64,000 nt of DNA from Okapia johnstoni (GCA_024291935.2 CM044317.1:64966730-65030729); one strand, 5' to 3'. Counted from the stretch's first letter, positions 1 to 12,766 are shown. Notes: generated from the sequence alone by a model not told the origin. Made by a program: numbers and translations.

Positions 1-665
1 ATGGACGACGGCCGGCCGGGCGCGCGCGGCGTTCGGCCGCCGCCGGGGCGCCTGCCGCGGCTCAACTTGCGAGGAACTTGTTCGAGCGGAGGTAGCCATG
101 TTGTCAGCTTTGTCTGGCGGGCGGGCGCTTCGCGAGACCCGCACTCGCGCCCGCGGCGCCGGCCGGGGGTCGCGCGCCGGGCTGGCCCCGGGCACCAGTG
201 GCCTCCGCGGCCCCGGCGAGGTGGTGGGAAGGCAGAGGCATGTGTGTGGCCGGCGCCGGCGAGTTCGCAGCGGAGCCATCTTACCGAGAGTAGAGAATTG
301 GGCCACCGACCCCGGCGTCACGACGCCTCCCCTCCGCGGGTGACGAGCGCGGCGCCCCGCCTGCCCACCTTCCTGCCCCCGAGCAAGAGGCACATCCATT
401 TTTAGCGCTTACGCTGGAGTTACCGGACTCTCCGGGGTGGCCATGCCTGGCCGCTTCGGGGAGGGGAGCGAGGCTGTCCTCGCGCTGATTTCTGGCTCCC
501 TGGACCAACCAGCAGGGGAGGCGGGCGCAGGCTCGGCCCCTCGGCGCCACGGGCCGGCGCTCTCCGGGGGCCGCGGGTGCTCCCGGGCCGGCGCTCCCCG
601 GCCGGCACCCAGGATGCTCGGGGCGCCCGGGGATGCTGGCGCGCAGGCTCGCCCCGAGCAACGTG
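1..665. promoter_or_regulatory. CpG island at the ASF1A 5' end (intron 1 side)
   Basis: About 660 bases are very rich in G+C and in CpG, then composition drops sharply to AT-rich intron. No ASF1A exon 1 coding sequence (its Met start) is present, so this is the downstream flank of a CpG-island promoter that begins before base 1. A GCCATCTT at 275-282 matches the reverse of the YY1 core. Open frames here are by-products of high GC. Confidence 0.75.
275..282 (-). promoter_or_regulatory. Possible YY1 site in the ASF1A CpG island
   Basis: The - strand reads AAGATGGC, the YY1 core that is common just downstream of CpG-island start sites. This is a short motif match in the right setting and nothing more. 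Confidence 0.3.
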
Positions 666-3189
666 GGCTCCTCATCCTTAGTGACTGAAATCTTCTCTCC
701 TCTCTCTCAGGAAGAAATATATTGCTAAGCTAGCAAGTTACATTTAACCTGAGAGCAGAAATAAGTGAAATATTTAAATAATTTCCAGGACTTAATCACC
801 GGCTTCTAAGTAGTCTGAAAGACTTCCTTCAAGAACGTGTTGAAATCTGATTACAGCAACTCCACATCCAAATACCCTGAACATAAAACACAAAAGTGGG
901 CTAGGAAATAAAGTCCTGATGGCAATGCAAAATTTACTATTTTTTCTAAGTACGTTTTAAGGTCCTCAGAAAGACATATAGCATGTGCAGTAAGAAATTT
1001 AGAAAGCTAAAATTTGCCAAGGTCTTTCCGATTTTATTAAAACCATCCAGTGCTCCATTTTCAAAATTTCAAGGGGAAAAAAAAAGTTTAATTTCATCGA
1101 TGGTAATTTTACAGCTAAATAGGGGACAGACTTTTTTTGAACTTACAATTATGTTTAGCAAAATGCGTCTTAAATTATACGCTAATCAAGGCATGTAAAG
1201 CATTTTCACTTTAAAAATTAGCCTTTAATCCCTGTATAATGTATTTTAGGTAGCGTGTAAACTGTTTCAATTACAAAAACAACATATGCTCATTGTAATA
1301 AACTTTTTAAAAGTTGTTCATACATATATAAAGTAACAGTCCTCTGTACTCAATACCTTTCACCGTCATGTCATTCAAAAGTAACCATAATTACACTTTA
1401 GTGTGTGCTGTTCCGTACACTGTAGTTTTACTACAAATACAAAGCACATATGCACATACCAAAGTAGGCACATTTTGAAAGATGATTCATTTATTAAACT
1501 AATTCTTAAATGGGCCATTGCTAATAAAAATTAAAGGGGATTTTCCTTTTTACCAAACTTAGAAACTGGTTACTAAAGTACTGCCATAAGCATTTCAGCC
1601 ACTAGGCCCATTTTCGTGCCCATTAGACTAGTTTTTTGGTTTTACTATCAATTGCATATAAAAATGGACAAATGTGAGAGAAATACAATAAATGAGTCCC
1701 TTCCAATTTATACTACAATGTTTTAGGCATTAGAACTTCTTGAAATTACTGGTATTTCTTAAGTGATACCTTCCATTTTAGAAGCCAGTTCTCAACAAGG
1801 AAGTTAGATGATTCAGGATGTTGTTACAGGGCTTTGACAATGGATGGTTGAAACCTGCCATTGACGTGTTCCGTTTGTAATGGGATCTTTTGAGAACCAA
1901 GCTGAATCCTATCAGAATTTTTACAGTACTAATGTTAGGAATACACCTTACTTTGACTTGTCTACCTCACTTCCCAGGGCACTTATACTGGGCATTTATT
2001 TAGTACTTTTTAAGAGTTTAAGCTGAGTCATACTGAAGCTGCAAAGGAATCTTTCAAAAAGGTACCATGCTTATGTACTCCACCTAGAGGCTGTGTGGAT
2101 TAAGGAAATTGAGTTTACTTAGCAAAAGCTTCTTATAGTCCCATCTTTTATGCTACAGTTCTTTAAAATATTTGTTTTTGAAAGTGAACTATAGAATATT
2201 CCGATGAGAGATTTTCACTGTATAATTTTGTTTCAAGTCCCAAAGTTTGGCCGCCATTTTTCATACTTTAAATTGTCAATAGCCCTCACATATTTTGCCT
2301 TTCCTTTAAAAGCTGCCCTGTAGCTTTGCTTCAGAAAAAGTCTTTGAGTACTTAAGAGAATTTAGTTGTTTCTACTATAAGACCTATACAGGGGTAAGGC
2401 AGCAATCCACAGATGTAAGGAGAGGCTCTCCTGTTAAGTCCGGGAGATAAGAGACCTTGGGTGTGTTTGATCTGATGGTCACCAAGCCTATACACATTTT
2501 CATTGATTTTACTGCTGACTTTGTTATACCATCTGTGGATTGCTGATTTCTCTGCTTCTTTACTGAATGGAGCCTTTTTAAAAAATGTTGATCAATATCA
2601 ATACTTAGAGCTGTCAGTTGAATACATACTTAAAACATATCACAACTGAATGAAGCTTCATACTTTAAAACCTCAGGTTTGTACTAATTCACAAAGACTA
2701 CATACTTTCCTCTAGATCACAGGTCTTCCCAAATAGTGTAATTAGTTTGAAATTTACTTGATGACTTCCCTCACTCCCACCTCAAATGGAGACACTTGCA
2801 GACTGAAGTTACCATGATTAAATGAAACAGTTAACTTTTTAAATAAGTGAGTAAACTCCTTCAAACTATCACCTTTGTAAAGCATTTCATGGTATCCCTT
2901 CTTGTTTCAAATACAGGGGGCAAGGGAATGAAGCTGGGTTCAAAAAAAAGATTGAACAAAACAACTGATGCTAATTTATAAATAAGTATTGAGTGTTTCA
3001 AACTCAGTAGCTATAGCAAACATCCAAAGCATAAAAATTAAGGTACCTTGAGTTACAGCCTGTACTCCTTAAAGCTAGATTATCTACCCCTCTGGACTCT
3101 GCCCTCAGCCATTCTTTTCCACCTCCTGCAGTTAAATTCCTTTATTTCACTGTTCATTTGAGAGCTAAAAAGGGAAGAATTTATCTCCC

Positions 3190-3390
3190 TTAGATTTTTG
3201 GAAAGAGCCCAAGCTTTGGAGCCGCAGAGACATAGCTTGGATTCTGATTCTTCCATTTACTAGCTGTGTGAATTTGGGCATATTACTTAACCTATCAAGA
3301 GCCTCAACTTTCTTATTTGTGTAACAGGTATAATTAAATCCATGTGATACCTCCAAAGCTGTTGAGGTTTTGAATAACAGGTGTGAGGTG
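3190..3390 (+). mobile_element. MIR SINE
   Basis: Carries the MIR core TTACTAGCTGTGTGAATTTG and the following TTACTTAACC landmark. Confidence 0.8.
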
Positions 3391-3699
3391 GCAAGACCAA
3401 TGCCCAGGTATTTTATAAAGGAAGGTTTATAAGTCATAACCACGTTCCTACACCAGACCACAAATGCCAGCTTATACTAATTAAGGCAAGAGCACGATCC
3501 ATAGTAGTACAAAAACTTATGAAATAAACAAAGAATTATGGAAACCTCTGTGTGACAATTCCCAGTCTTCTCTTTACTCAGCTAGTTGAGTAGTTTCCAT
3601 ACCCCTTTCTTCTTAAAACCATTTCTCCACTTGACTTTTGGGTTACCTGCTTCACTGGCCACTAATTGGGTAACTTTAATTGATCCTATCTCCCTGACT

Positions 3700-4470
3700 T
3701 CTTAACTTTGGAGAGCCCCCTGGGCTCACTCCCTTGGAATCCCACCTATTTTCAAGGTTTCACATATGGACAGTTTCTAAATTTTTACCAGACATATTAT
3801 CTCTACTTACTCATTATCCCTCAAACTCCTGATGATTTCCCTTCCCTGCCCCTGGAAAAATAAGTGGCTCTTGCTGGCTCTACCTTCAGGATATATCCAC
3901 AATGTTACTACTTTCCCCCTCTATGGCTACATGTGGTCCAAGACACCATAATTTCTTGCCTCAGTTGAACTATCCTCCTGTTTTCCCTTGCCATCTTACA
4001 GTCTATACTAAACACAGCAATTAAAATGATCCTCCTAAAATGAAAGTCACCCACTCCAGTATTCTTGCCTGGAAAATTCCATGGACAGAGGAGCCTGGTG
4101 GGCTACAGTCCATGGGGGTCGCAAAGAGTTAGACATGACTGAGCGACTAACGCACACACACAAAATGCAAATCAGACTGTGTCGCTCCTCTACTTAACAT
4201 TCCAGTGGCTTCCCATGCCACTTCATGAAAAAGCCAAAAATCCTTAAGATGACTTCCAAACCCGCATCCTCTGGCTATACCTTTCACCTCCAAATCTCAC
4301 AGTCAGCTGCTTTCTCTTTTGCTCATTCTGCTCTTGCCCCAGTGGCTTTGCTTTTTCTCAAGCATGTGCCTGCCGTCTGGCCTTAGTACTTGCTGTTCCT
4401 TCTGACTAGATCCTCATACTGCTTGTTCCCTCTCTTAATCTTCATCAGCAAATAGATTATGAGATGTCAG
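3700..4470 (+). mobile_element. L2 LINE 3' region, interrupted by a SINE
   Basis: Pyrimidine-rich L2-like 3' sequence (CAGCTGCTTTCTCTTTTGCT and neighbours) on both sides of the SINE at 4041-4165. Confidence 0.5.
4041..4165 (+). mobile_element. BovB-tail-derived SINE (Bov-tA type), truncated
   Basis: CCCACTCCAGTATTCTTGCC to GACTGAGCGACTAACGC, then a CA-rich tail. The tRNA-like head is missing. It lies in ASF1A intron 1. Confidence 0.85.
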
Positions 4471-5700
4471 ATGTAGGACCCTGCATCTAGAAATGTACTA
4501 GAAACTGAAGATAAGTGGCCGAGGTCTGGGACAGAACCATGCATGACATAGTAAGAGAAAGAAGAAACTTAAAGGGTCTTTTACTTCAGTGAACTGCAGT
4601 TTTTAATACACTATGAATAAGTACTCCCTAGCCTATTCCTGTTACCTATTTAAGGAACAAAAACAGCTACAAAGTTACACAAGAGTGACAACACATGACC
4701 GCATTAGGTTTTCCACAGGTGACCCAGAAACATCACCCCCGTCCCCCAAGTGCTGGTGTACTTTGTGGAGTGGATCCGAGAGGCAGGCCACACGGTGCCA
4801 AACATCCTAAGAGGACCAGGAGGTCTCAGAGATAATTTGTATTTGTAGAATGGTGTTCCTCCCCCTACTAATGAGGAGGCCTCTTGCAAAGAGCAGTCAT
4901 TGTACTCATCTCTGGGTTCTCACAGAGCACACTGTAAAGGGTGCTCAGTAAAGATGGAATTACATATAATGACTGAATTACATGGAGTGACTTGGGTTAT
5001 ACTTTATTCTTTCTTGTTCCTCATGCCTGTTCCCACAGTATATACTCTGACGTATCAAGTGGTATAAGGAACCTTTGTTTCCTCTTCCCAGTGTAAAGAA
5101 TGGATAACGGGAAGGGGTGCCATGAGGGAGAAACCCCACTGTCAACCTTTAACAGTTGAGTTGAAGCCCTAAGGGGCTTCTGAGCCAAAGGAGAAGTTTG
5201 CAAATAGTGATTTTTCCACTTTGGAGCTCTTTGATCTGGATCTATGCATAATATGGGGTAGCCCTTCCAAAGTGGGTTTAGTAGGTTGTTAAATGATGAT
5301 ATACAGAAAAGGGAGAGGGATTCCTTAGCCAAATAAATTTAGGAAACACTGGATTAATAGTATTGGTGTTCTTTACTGAAGGATTTCTCAGACCCCTTGC
5401 TCTGCCAGTGTGCTTTATAAATCCTCAAGAGAAGGTTGCAGCATTTTCCAAGCTTTTGGCCATGTTGTTTCATTCGTGAGAAGCCCTGCCCAGGAACCAG
5501 TGTTTCACACAACAGCATTGTGAGAAACTCTGGTATAAAACGTACGAATTTTATAAGGAGCACTTAGGTGCATTTCTGGATTTTCTGCTATGAAAAGCCA
5601 ATTTTAGCAGCCAATAAATGGTGTAAGTGGACATTCAAAGGGTCTTTGATGTCACCTTGTAATTACTGATATGAAATAATATTTTGGTTTTTAACCCTAG

Positions 5701-5816
5701 ACCTGGAATGGAAAATTATCTATGTGGGCTCTGCAGAAAGTGAAGAATACGATCAAGTTTTAGACTCTGTTTTAGTGGGCCCTGTTCCTGCAGGAAGGCA
5801 TATGTTTGTATTTCAG
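5701..5816 (+). CDS. ASF1A: ASF1A exon 2
   Basis: The acceptor is a CCCTAG ending at 5700 and the donor is GTAAGA from 5817. The exon opens with the last two bases of a split Asp codon, then [19 protein letters not shown], and closes on [11 protein letters not shown]. It encodes beta strands of the histone-binding immunoglobulin-like core. Confidence 0.96.
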
Positions 5817-8800
5817 GTAAGATTATTCTTGGTATATCTGTATGCCAAATACATTTCTAAATGGTCCTCAGCCCTTTCCTTTTGGGCTAAATCATTCTGG
5901 TTCTGCTGCATTCACTTTTTATCTGCTTCTTTCGTGTTTTAACAAGTTTCTGTGTCATGAAGGAATGCCACCTCCTGGTTACGTGTGCTAAGAGTGTTAC
6001 TGTGACTTTTACTTCAGGGTTTGCACAGCATGCAGTTAACCTTACATTGTGTCAGCACACACGTGATAGTTAATTTTGCACTCTTCCCATGAATAGCCCC
6101 TTAGTATGAAACCTTTAGGGTGGGTGGCTGTCCAGCAGCCCAAAACGGGTTCAAAATGGTTACTACTAACTGGGATCGTCAGTAATATGCATTTTCAGAT
6201 TATAGTTTCAGACACTAGGAATGATATAACAAAACAACTTTATTTCAGCATTATCAGTAACTCAGCTAGGTTACCAGCTATGTTAGAAGATAAGAGATCT
6301 GTGAGATCTTAGGTCAGTGGAACTACATGAAGTCCAGTGGTCTACAAGCATCTACCCTTCACTTCTTATAGAGGATTACTATTACAAATCCACAGCTCTA
6401 TCATTTATAAGAAACTCTACTAATATATAATTATGTTCTCAGATCCCACTGACAGTATTTAGGTCTGTGCCAAGGCTTCAGACATTGTCTTCTGTTTTGA
6501 AAAATATACTCCTTTCAATGCACATCAAATTGTATACAGCTATCTAGTCATTTCTCAGTTACCCATGTTTATTAGAGGAACATGTTTATAATAGTCCAAA
6601 GAGTAACTAGCCGTAGTTTTTTGAAAAAACTATTATTATTAATTTTGTTACAAGTTTTGCTACCCAACAGAGTTCCATTATTTAAGTAGAACCCACTGAG
6701 AAGACTTCAAGCAAAAAAAAAGCTAATTCTTCTATCCCTGAGCACTCACTTCTTTCACTTCACAGATGAGGCCAATTTAAATGAATACTGTTGGTCAAAT
6801 AATCCCAGCAGATAATGGGCTAAGAGTCACTCAAACATCTCTCTCGAGCTACCACTGCTCCCCCTCCTCTTTCCTAAATTTGAATTCAGAATCTTGGTTT
6901 CCTAGCCTTAGTGCTTTTTATTAAAAAGCAACAAGTATTATATCTAAATAAATGGTTAAGAAAAGCTTAAATATACTGACTGAAAGGCTCAAATATATCA
7001 GTTAAAAGTACTGTTAGGAACTTCCCTGGTGGTCCCGTGGTTAGGACTTCAACTTCCAATACAGGGACAACAGGTTTGATCCCTGGTCAGGGAACTACGT
7101 GCCCACAAGCCTCCTGGCCAAAAAAACCAAAACATAAAACAGAAGCAATTTTGTAACAAATTCACTAAAGACTTTAAAATGATCCACAGTAAAAAAAAAA
7201 AAATCTTAAAAAAAAAAAAGTGCTGTTAAGCTGAGTTGTGTGACTGATCATCTTAGTGGAGGACGAGGGTTATCAGAGATGCCTGTGTAGGGAAGCCCTG
7301 CACTTGAAAACTTGGTTTAGTCTCACTCTGCTGCTTATAGCCACGTGTGACTTCAGTCAGGCTCCTAGCCTCTCCCAGTCATGCCAGTCATCCCTGAAGT
7401 GTGAATAATCGCCTACCTCATAAGAATGTCATGAGGAATAGAGCAGTTAAGTAGAATCACTGACAGACAGCTCCCTATTTCTGTAATGAGAACTAAGTTT
7501 TTATTCTCTTAGCTTCTTGAAATTGTTATATAAAGAAGGAGTATTTGCTTTGATCCACAAGCCTGGAGAACCTACACTTCAAGTATGTGCTGTGCTTAGT
7601 CATGTCTGACTCTCTTGCGACCCCATGGACTGTAGCCCGCCAGGCTCCTCTGTCCATGGAATTTCTCAGGCCAGAATACTGCAGTGGGTTGCCATGACCT
7701 TCTCCAGGGGATCTTCCCAACCCAGGGATCAAACCCAGGTATTCTGCATGGCAGGCGGATTCTTTACCATCTGAGCCACCAGGGAGGACCACTTCAAAGA
7801 TGATAATTCATAATTCAAATCAAGAAACTTGAGGTGTAGTGATATACCTTTCAATGCTGATTTTTAAAAAAAACAAAACTTGCAAATAAATGCCATATTT
7901 TTGAAGCAAACTTTTAAAAATTTATCTTTTCTGTGTGTTTATGTTGGTTAAGAATATTCCTCAACTTTGGGCTTTAAGTGCTATAGGAGAAGTTATTAAA
8001 AACTATTACCCTCTAGTGATTTCACTTTGGTATGTGTGCACATGTTGCCAGAAGTACAAAGGAAGTACAGTGTGACTTAGATCATGTGTTCAGCCTGTGC
8101 ATTTTTTTGAATCCACTGTTATCAGCAGGAAGGTACTAAAATAGTTTTGTGTTTTATGTTTGAAACAAATTACCATAGTATTCTCCTGGTCTGCCATGAT
8201 TTTGCCTCTTCGAATAAACATGACTTCCTCTTAAGTGTGTCAGAGGCTAGCAGGAAGGTGCCCAGACATCTGCCTCGTATTACTTGTTGGAGTCAAAGAT
8301 CTCTGCTTATCACTTCTCCATCTTAAATCATCTGAGAGGCCTGCAGGCTTCTCTCCTTGATTTTGCTCAAGCTGAATCCTTTAGCAAACAAATTTTAAAA
8401 CACAAACATTCCTAGGACCAATTTGCTGAGGGGATGGGAAGCAACAGTGGGAGAGGTTCCCATAGTACTGAACCACCTCTGTTTCCCACCTCCACCCAAA
8501 GGCAAACAGCATATTCTCAGGACTGGCCCCCTGTTCCTATTCTGGTATTTCTCCAAAGAGATCATAAACCACGTCAGGGCAGGAACTGAGTTATGAATAA
8601 ATTTCAAAATACTCAGTATATACTGTGCCTAGAACCATGCCAGACTTGAGATCACAAGGATGAGTTGGATGGGACTCCTGCCCAAGATAAAGCGTAGACT
8701 CTCAGGGAAGGTTGAAGGGTAAACATATTTAGGTTGTTGGAATACATTAATAGAGACATTGTGTCAAATGATATGAGTGCATAAAGAGTGCTATTATATG

Positions 8801-9781
8801 TTTGGATTAGAAAGGGCTTTACTAAGGATACATTTGACACAAGCTTCAAAGATGAATTTTTCAGCAAGTTAGGGAAGGAACATATGCAAGGTACAACGAC
8901 ATGAAGAATTATTACTACTTTTTAAAGAACCTACGTTTCTAGACCAAGAGGTGGAGTTAAAGAGATTGTAATGTTGATTGAGACCAATTGTGAAGGGCCT
9001 TATAAATGAAGCTAAAAACTGAGTTTGTTTATTTTTTTATGTCAGAAAGTAGGGTAATCACCTGAGGTTTTTAAAACCCAGTGAAGGGATAGGAATAGAT
9101 CTGTGCTTAGATAGTATTAGCATGTTGGCCACAGTGCAAATAGGCTACCACTGGGGAGACCAGTGGAGAAGTCTTAGCAATATTCCAGATGAGAGATGAA
9201 GACCTAAATTCTGCTTTCAGAGACGGTAGACATTGAGACTGACTAGATGTGGGAGGTAGGGAAGCTGAGGGTGACAGGTTTCTAGTCTGGGTGACTAGGT
9301 GGGTGTTCTGTGCCTTTCTGTGTCACCTACATGTGGTATGTATCATCATGAGTCTTTTATGATAATGGCCTGAGAACACCAGTCAGAAGTGCTCCCAAGC
9401 TGAGGCTTGAGCTGAAGTGTTCACCCAGGCCCAGGGATGGTCCTTCATGTCGTAGCAAGAGTAAGCCAATCTGTGGGACTTCATATACTTCCTACCACTC
9501 AGAATGGCTGCTTTAGGTCATGCTCAGTGCCTATCGCTGCCTGTCCCCAGCTTGTGATTCCTTCCAACGAAGTCTTGCCTGTCTTCCACGTGGCTGTGGA
9601 CAGGGCCCGAGCCTTCGTTCATGCTCTCAGCCACCTCTAGCTCACCTGCCTCAAGTTTCAGCTTACAGCAGTTTGATTCACAGCCTCAAACAATCTCTAC
9701 CTTCACTGAATTTCCATAGTATATGGGACTATTTGTATTTTTTGAAATTCTGCTATAAAACTATTTCCAGTGCTCGCTTCA

Positions 9782-9826
<45 letters not shown>

Positions 9827-12766
9827 GGCCCCTGCGCAAGGATGACATGCAAATTCGTGAAGCGTTCCATATTTTTAAAACTGGGAATAGAACTGCCATA
9901 TGACCCAGCAATCCCACTGCTGGGCATACACACCGAGGAAACCAGAATTGAAAGAGACGCGTGTACCCCAATGTTCATTGCAGCACTGTTTACAATAGCC
10001 AGGACATGGAAGCAACCTAGATGTCCATCAGCAGACGAATGGATAAGGAAGCTGTGGTACATATACACAATGGAATATTACTCAGCCATTAAAAAAAAAT
10101 ACATTTGAATCGGTTCTATTGAGATGGATGAAACTGGAGCCCATTATACAGAGTGAAGTAAGCCAGAAAGAAAAACACCAATACAGTATACTAATGCATA
10201 TATATGGAATTTGAACGATGGTAACGATAACCCTAAATGCGAGACAGAATAAGAGACACAGCTGCATTAGAACAGTCTTACGGACTCTGAGGGAGAAGGT
10301 GAGGGTGGGACATTCTGGGACAATAGCATTGAAACATGTATATTATCATATGTGAAACAGAACACCATTCCATGTTCGATGCCTGAGACAAATGCTCAGG
10401 GCTGGGGCAGTGGGATGACCCAGAGGGATGGGATGGGGAGGGAGGTGGGAGGGGGGTTCAGGATGGGGAACACATGTAAACCCATGGCTGATTTCATGTC
10501 AATGTATGGCAAAAACCACTACAATATTGTAAAGTAATTAGCCCCCAACTAAAAAAAAAAAACCTATTTCCATTCCACTTTCAGTTTTATATTAATTTCC
10601 TATTAGAATATCTGTGAAAGGGGGGGTGACTGGATATGAGAATATGGGTCCTAGGAAACTGGATAATAAAACATTTGCTGCCAAAAGGCTGTATGGGATA
10701 ATTAAATGTTTACTAGTTTTTAAGGTCTGAAATTATGACTGGGGAAGGCTGGACTCAATAAGACTATTGATTTGTTTACTATATTTTATAAAAGGTTTTA
10801 TAATTGAATATTGCATAATCTATCATGAACCAGCATACACAGTAGCCACATGTATTTTCCTCTAGACGCGGTGATGTTTTCAGGTACCCAGGGTACTTAG
10901 GCATACTGTGGAGAAACCTATGAACTATATTTTCTAGCTATAAGTCAGTTTCAAAAATGAGCATTTGCCTTCCCAGTATGATTTCCAAGTTTTGGTTGCC
11001 GTGCCCTTGACTGAAGGTGCTCAGTGTAACCAAAACTCCAGTTTTGCTGATGGTTAACAACACTTTGTGCTATGTTTCTCTTTTTTCTTTTACATGATTC
11101 TAGGCTGATGCACCTAACCCGGGACTCATTCCAGATGCAGATGCCGTAGGTGTAACAGTTGTGCTAATTACGTGCACCTATCGAGGTCAAGAGTTTATTA
11201 GAGTTGGTTATTATGTAAATAATGAATATACCGAGACAGAATTAAGGGAAAATCCGCCAGTAAAACCAGACTTTTCTAAGGTAATACTCCTTTTCATTAT
11301 TCCTTTTTCATTCATTTTACTATACAATTTTATAAGCAGTTGCCATTTCATAGTACACTATGAAAGTGGCTTTGAGACAAAATAAATTTGAGGTCCTTGT
11401 GCAACTAAGCAAGCCAATCATTGTTCCCTTACCATGGATGACTTCAGAGCTACCTCCAGGTTAGTTAGTAGCAGTTAATGTTGGTCAGGCACCTTGAGAG
11501 TCTGATGATTTAGAAAACTGAAAGTGCCTCCAACAGGTCCCTGTTAATGGCTCCCTGTATGGCATTCCCCATACATCGTGATTCTATCTATTTCTGTCTT
11601 TAGGACATTCAAATTCCTGTTTGTTGTACTGATTATTCCATAATATTTTGTCTGTAACCTCTCAAAATTGTAGGGGGACATTTTGTTTTTCATAGGAACA
11701 TTGTTATCTCAAAACTCCCATATGCCTTGCTTCATCAGCTGTTCTCAGAGGTTAAACTACAGGTCTTAAATATTATCTGGTGGTGAAAACAGCCTAGCTT
11801 CTGAGTGAGAACCTGAAATCTGTGATTTGATATTCTCAGAAATACCAAGTACTTTATGATTTTCCATTGGGAACTATAATAGTTTAGTAACTGGTGATTT
11901 TTGTGCGATTGAACATAACACTATCTGCCAGACCATGCAAGAAACATTACATGGGAGTGGGGTGGAATGTTCTCCTTTCTGATAATAAGGCTAGAATGTT
12001 TTTTATTCTGATGTGGAACCTTCCCTTTCTAATTTATTAGGTACCTGTATGGCTACTTGTGTAGCAAAATGAGAAGGAACTAGAATATTGCGTCTAAGAA
12101 TGAGCAATAATAATTAAAAGATAGGAAACCATTAATAATGAGAGGTCATATTTGGGGATACTTTGGATTTTACTTGAAAATATTACTGAAGAAAGACCAC
12201 ATCAAAATCTAGAAAGCACATTAATTTGTTAAATGAAGCATCCTCTGATGCATTCAAGAGATTCTCTCCCTTTTAGGAAATAATGATAGAGTAGATGTTT
12301 TGTTGCCTAGTAGAAGATCTGAATGATTCCCTCAGGCTCCCCCCATCTTGTTTCCATTAGGCTAAAGTAATTTCTTTACTGCGGCCCTGTTGTTTATTAG
12401 TTATGTTTAGTGTATCTTTTTTGACTTATACCTTTGTATATGAACTAGCCCTTTAGGAGTACAAATACAAAGAACCATTCTATTAAGTCTATCTGTATAC
12501 GGGGATCTAACTTTCTTAGTGTTTACCATTTATATATTTCCTTTATCCTCTAGCTTCAAAGGAATATTTTGGCATCCAATCCCAGAGTCACAAGATTCCA
12601 CATTAATTGGGAAGATAACACAGAAAAACTGGAAGATGCAGAGAGCAGTAATCCAAATCTACAGTCACTTCTTTCAACAGATGCATTACCTTCGGCATCA
12701 AAGGGATGGTCCACATCAGAAAACTCACTAAATGTCATGTTAGAATCCCACATGGACTGCATGTGA
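5701..12766 (+). CDS. ASF1A: ASF1A, histone H3-H4 chaperone (coding exons 2-4; exon 1 lies before the window)
   Basis: ASF1A binds the H3-H4 dimer in the nucleus and hands it to CAF-1 and HIRA for nucleosome assembly during replication, repair and transcription. Three exons join in frame (5701-5816, 11104-11280, 12554-12766) and encode 167 complete residues plus two bases of a split Asp codon. They run from the [20 protein letters not shown] stretch of the Ig-like core through the [20 protein letters not shown] strands to the Ser-rich acidic tail ending in MDCM and TGA. The human protein is 204 aa; the missing 36 residues equal the known exon 1 coding part, so this gene should also be 204 aa. 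All junctions have AG and GT borders and compatible phases. The tail serine in ENSLNVM corresponds by count to Ser192, a known Tousled-like-kinase target. The gene sits inside an MCM9 intron on the opposite strand. ASF1B is excluded because the tail is the long ASF1A form. Confidence 0.97.
7018..7140 (+). mobile_element. CHR-type tRNA-derived SINE
   Basis: It starts with AACTTCCCTGGTGGTCCCGT and has a degenerate B box GGTTTGATCC, with an A-rich tail. Cetartiodactyl CHR family, in ASF1A intron 2. Confidence 0.75.
7290..7455 (+). mobile_element. MIR SINE, diverged
   Basis: A CTCTGCTGCTTATAGCCACG and CGCCTACCTCATAAGAATG pattern as in MIR. Confidence 0.6.
7584..7793 (-). mobile_element. Bov-tA SINE
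   Basis: The - strand begins with the tRNA-like head (CCCTGGTGGCTCAGATGGTA) and ends in the BovB-derived tail. It lies in ASF1A intron 2. Confidence 0.88.
9770..9876 (+). ncRNA. U6: U6 snRNA retrocopy, full length (5' half of a U6-L1 chimera)
   Basis: 107 bases match U6 snRNA from its first G to its terminal T run. The ACAGAGA box and the AGC triad are intact. Against the U6 sequence I know, I see two changes: G to A at 9781 and C to T at 9848. Both are CpG-type transitions. Upstream there is no TATA box at the -25 position (a TATAAAA lies only 10-16 bases before the start) and I see no proximal element. This and the fused L1 tail mark it as a retrocopy and probably a pseudogene. Confidence 0.93.
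9877..10562 (+). mobile_element. L1 3' end (5'-truncated), fused to the U6 copy
   Basis: This starts immediately after the U6 T run with the L1 ORF2 C-terminal coding region (broken) and continues through the bovine-type L1 3' UTR to a poly(A). The sequence CTATTTCCA flanks the whole unit at 9761-9769 and 10564-10572 as a target-site duplication, so U6 and L1 were inserted in one event. Confidence 0.93.
10573..11103. other. ASF1A intron 2, distal part, no features seen
   Basis: AT-rich sequence with a pyrimidine tract just before the exon 3 acceptor. No repeat or gene recognised. Confidence 0.5.
11104..11280 (+). CDS. ASF1A: ASF1A exon 3
   Basis: The acceptor TTCTAG ends at 11103 and the donor GTAATA begins at 11281. 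The exon is exactly 59 codons, in phase 0, from [17 protein letters not shown] to [10 protein letters not shown]. It holds the core strands that carry the H3-contact surface, including the [17 protein letters not shown] segment. Confidence 0.97.
12554..12766 (+). CDS. ASF1A: ASF1A exon 4 (terminal coding exon)
   Basis: The acceptor CCTCTAG ends at 12553. Seventy codons and a TGA at 12764-12766 encode the end of the core ([19 protein letters not shown]) and the unstructured Ser/acidic tail that ends MDCM. The tail holds phosphorylatable serines, as in the human protein. The 3' UTR follows directly. Confidence 0.97.
   Translation, partial: LQRNILASNPRVTRFHINWEDNTEKLEDAESSNPNLQSLLSTDALPSASKGWSTSENSLNVMLESHMDCM

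Larger units (their letters stand above)
666..5700. other. ASF1A intron 1 (also MCM9 intron, antisense)
   Basis: AT-rich intron sequence. It contains one MIR (about 3190-3390), L2-like sequence (about 3700-4470) and one BovB-tail SINE (about 4041-4165). I see nothing else: the small open frames here have no recognisable protein content. Confidence 0.6.

Noticed and set aside
1..675. Several open frames of 62-134 residues in the first CpG island
   Set aside because: Overlapping frames on both strands with low-complexity Arg/Pro/Gly composition; none matches ASF1A exon 1.
9754..9760. TATAAAA just upstream of the U6 copy as a Pol III promoter
   Set aside because: It lies 10-16 bases before the start, not at about -25, and belongs to the pre-insertion target sequence.
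9842..10108. 88-residue open frame after the U6 copy
   Set aside because: It spans the U6-L1 junction and L1 ORF2 remnant; it is a by-product of the chimera.
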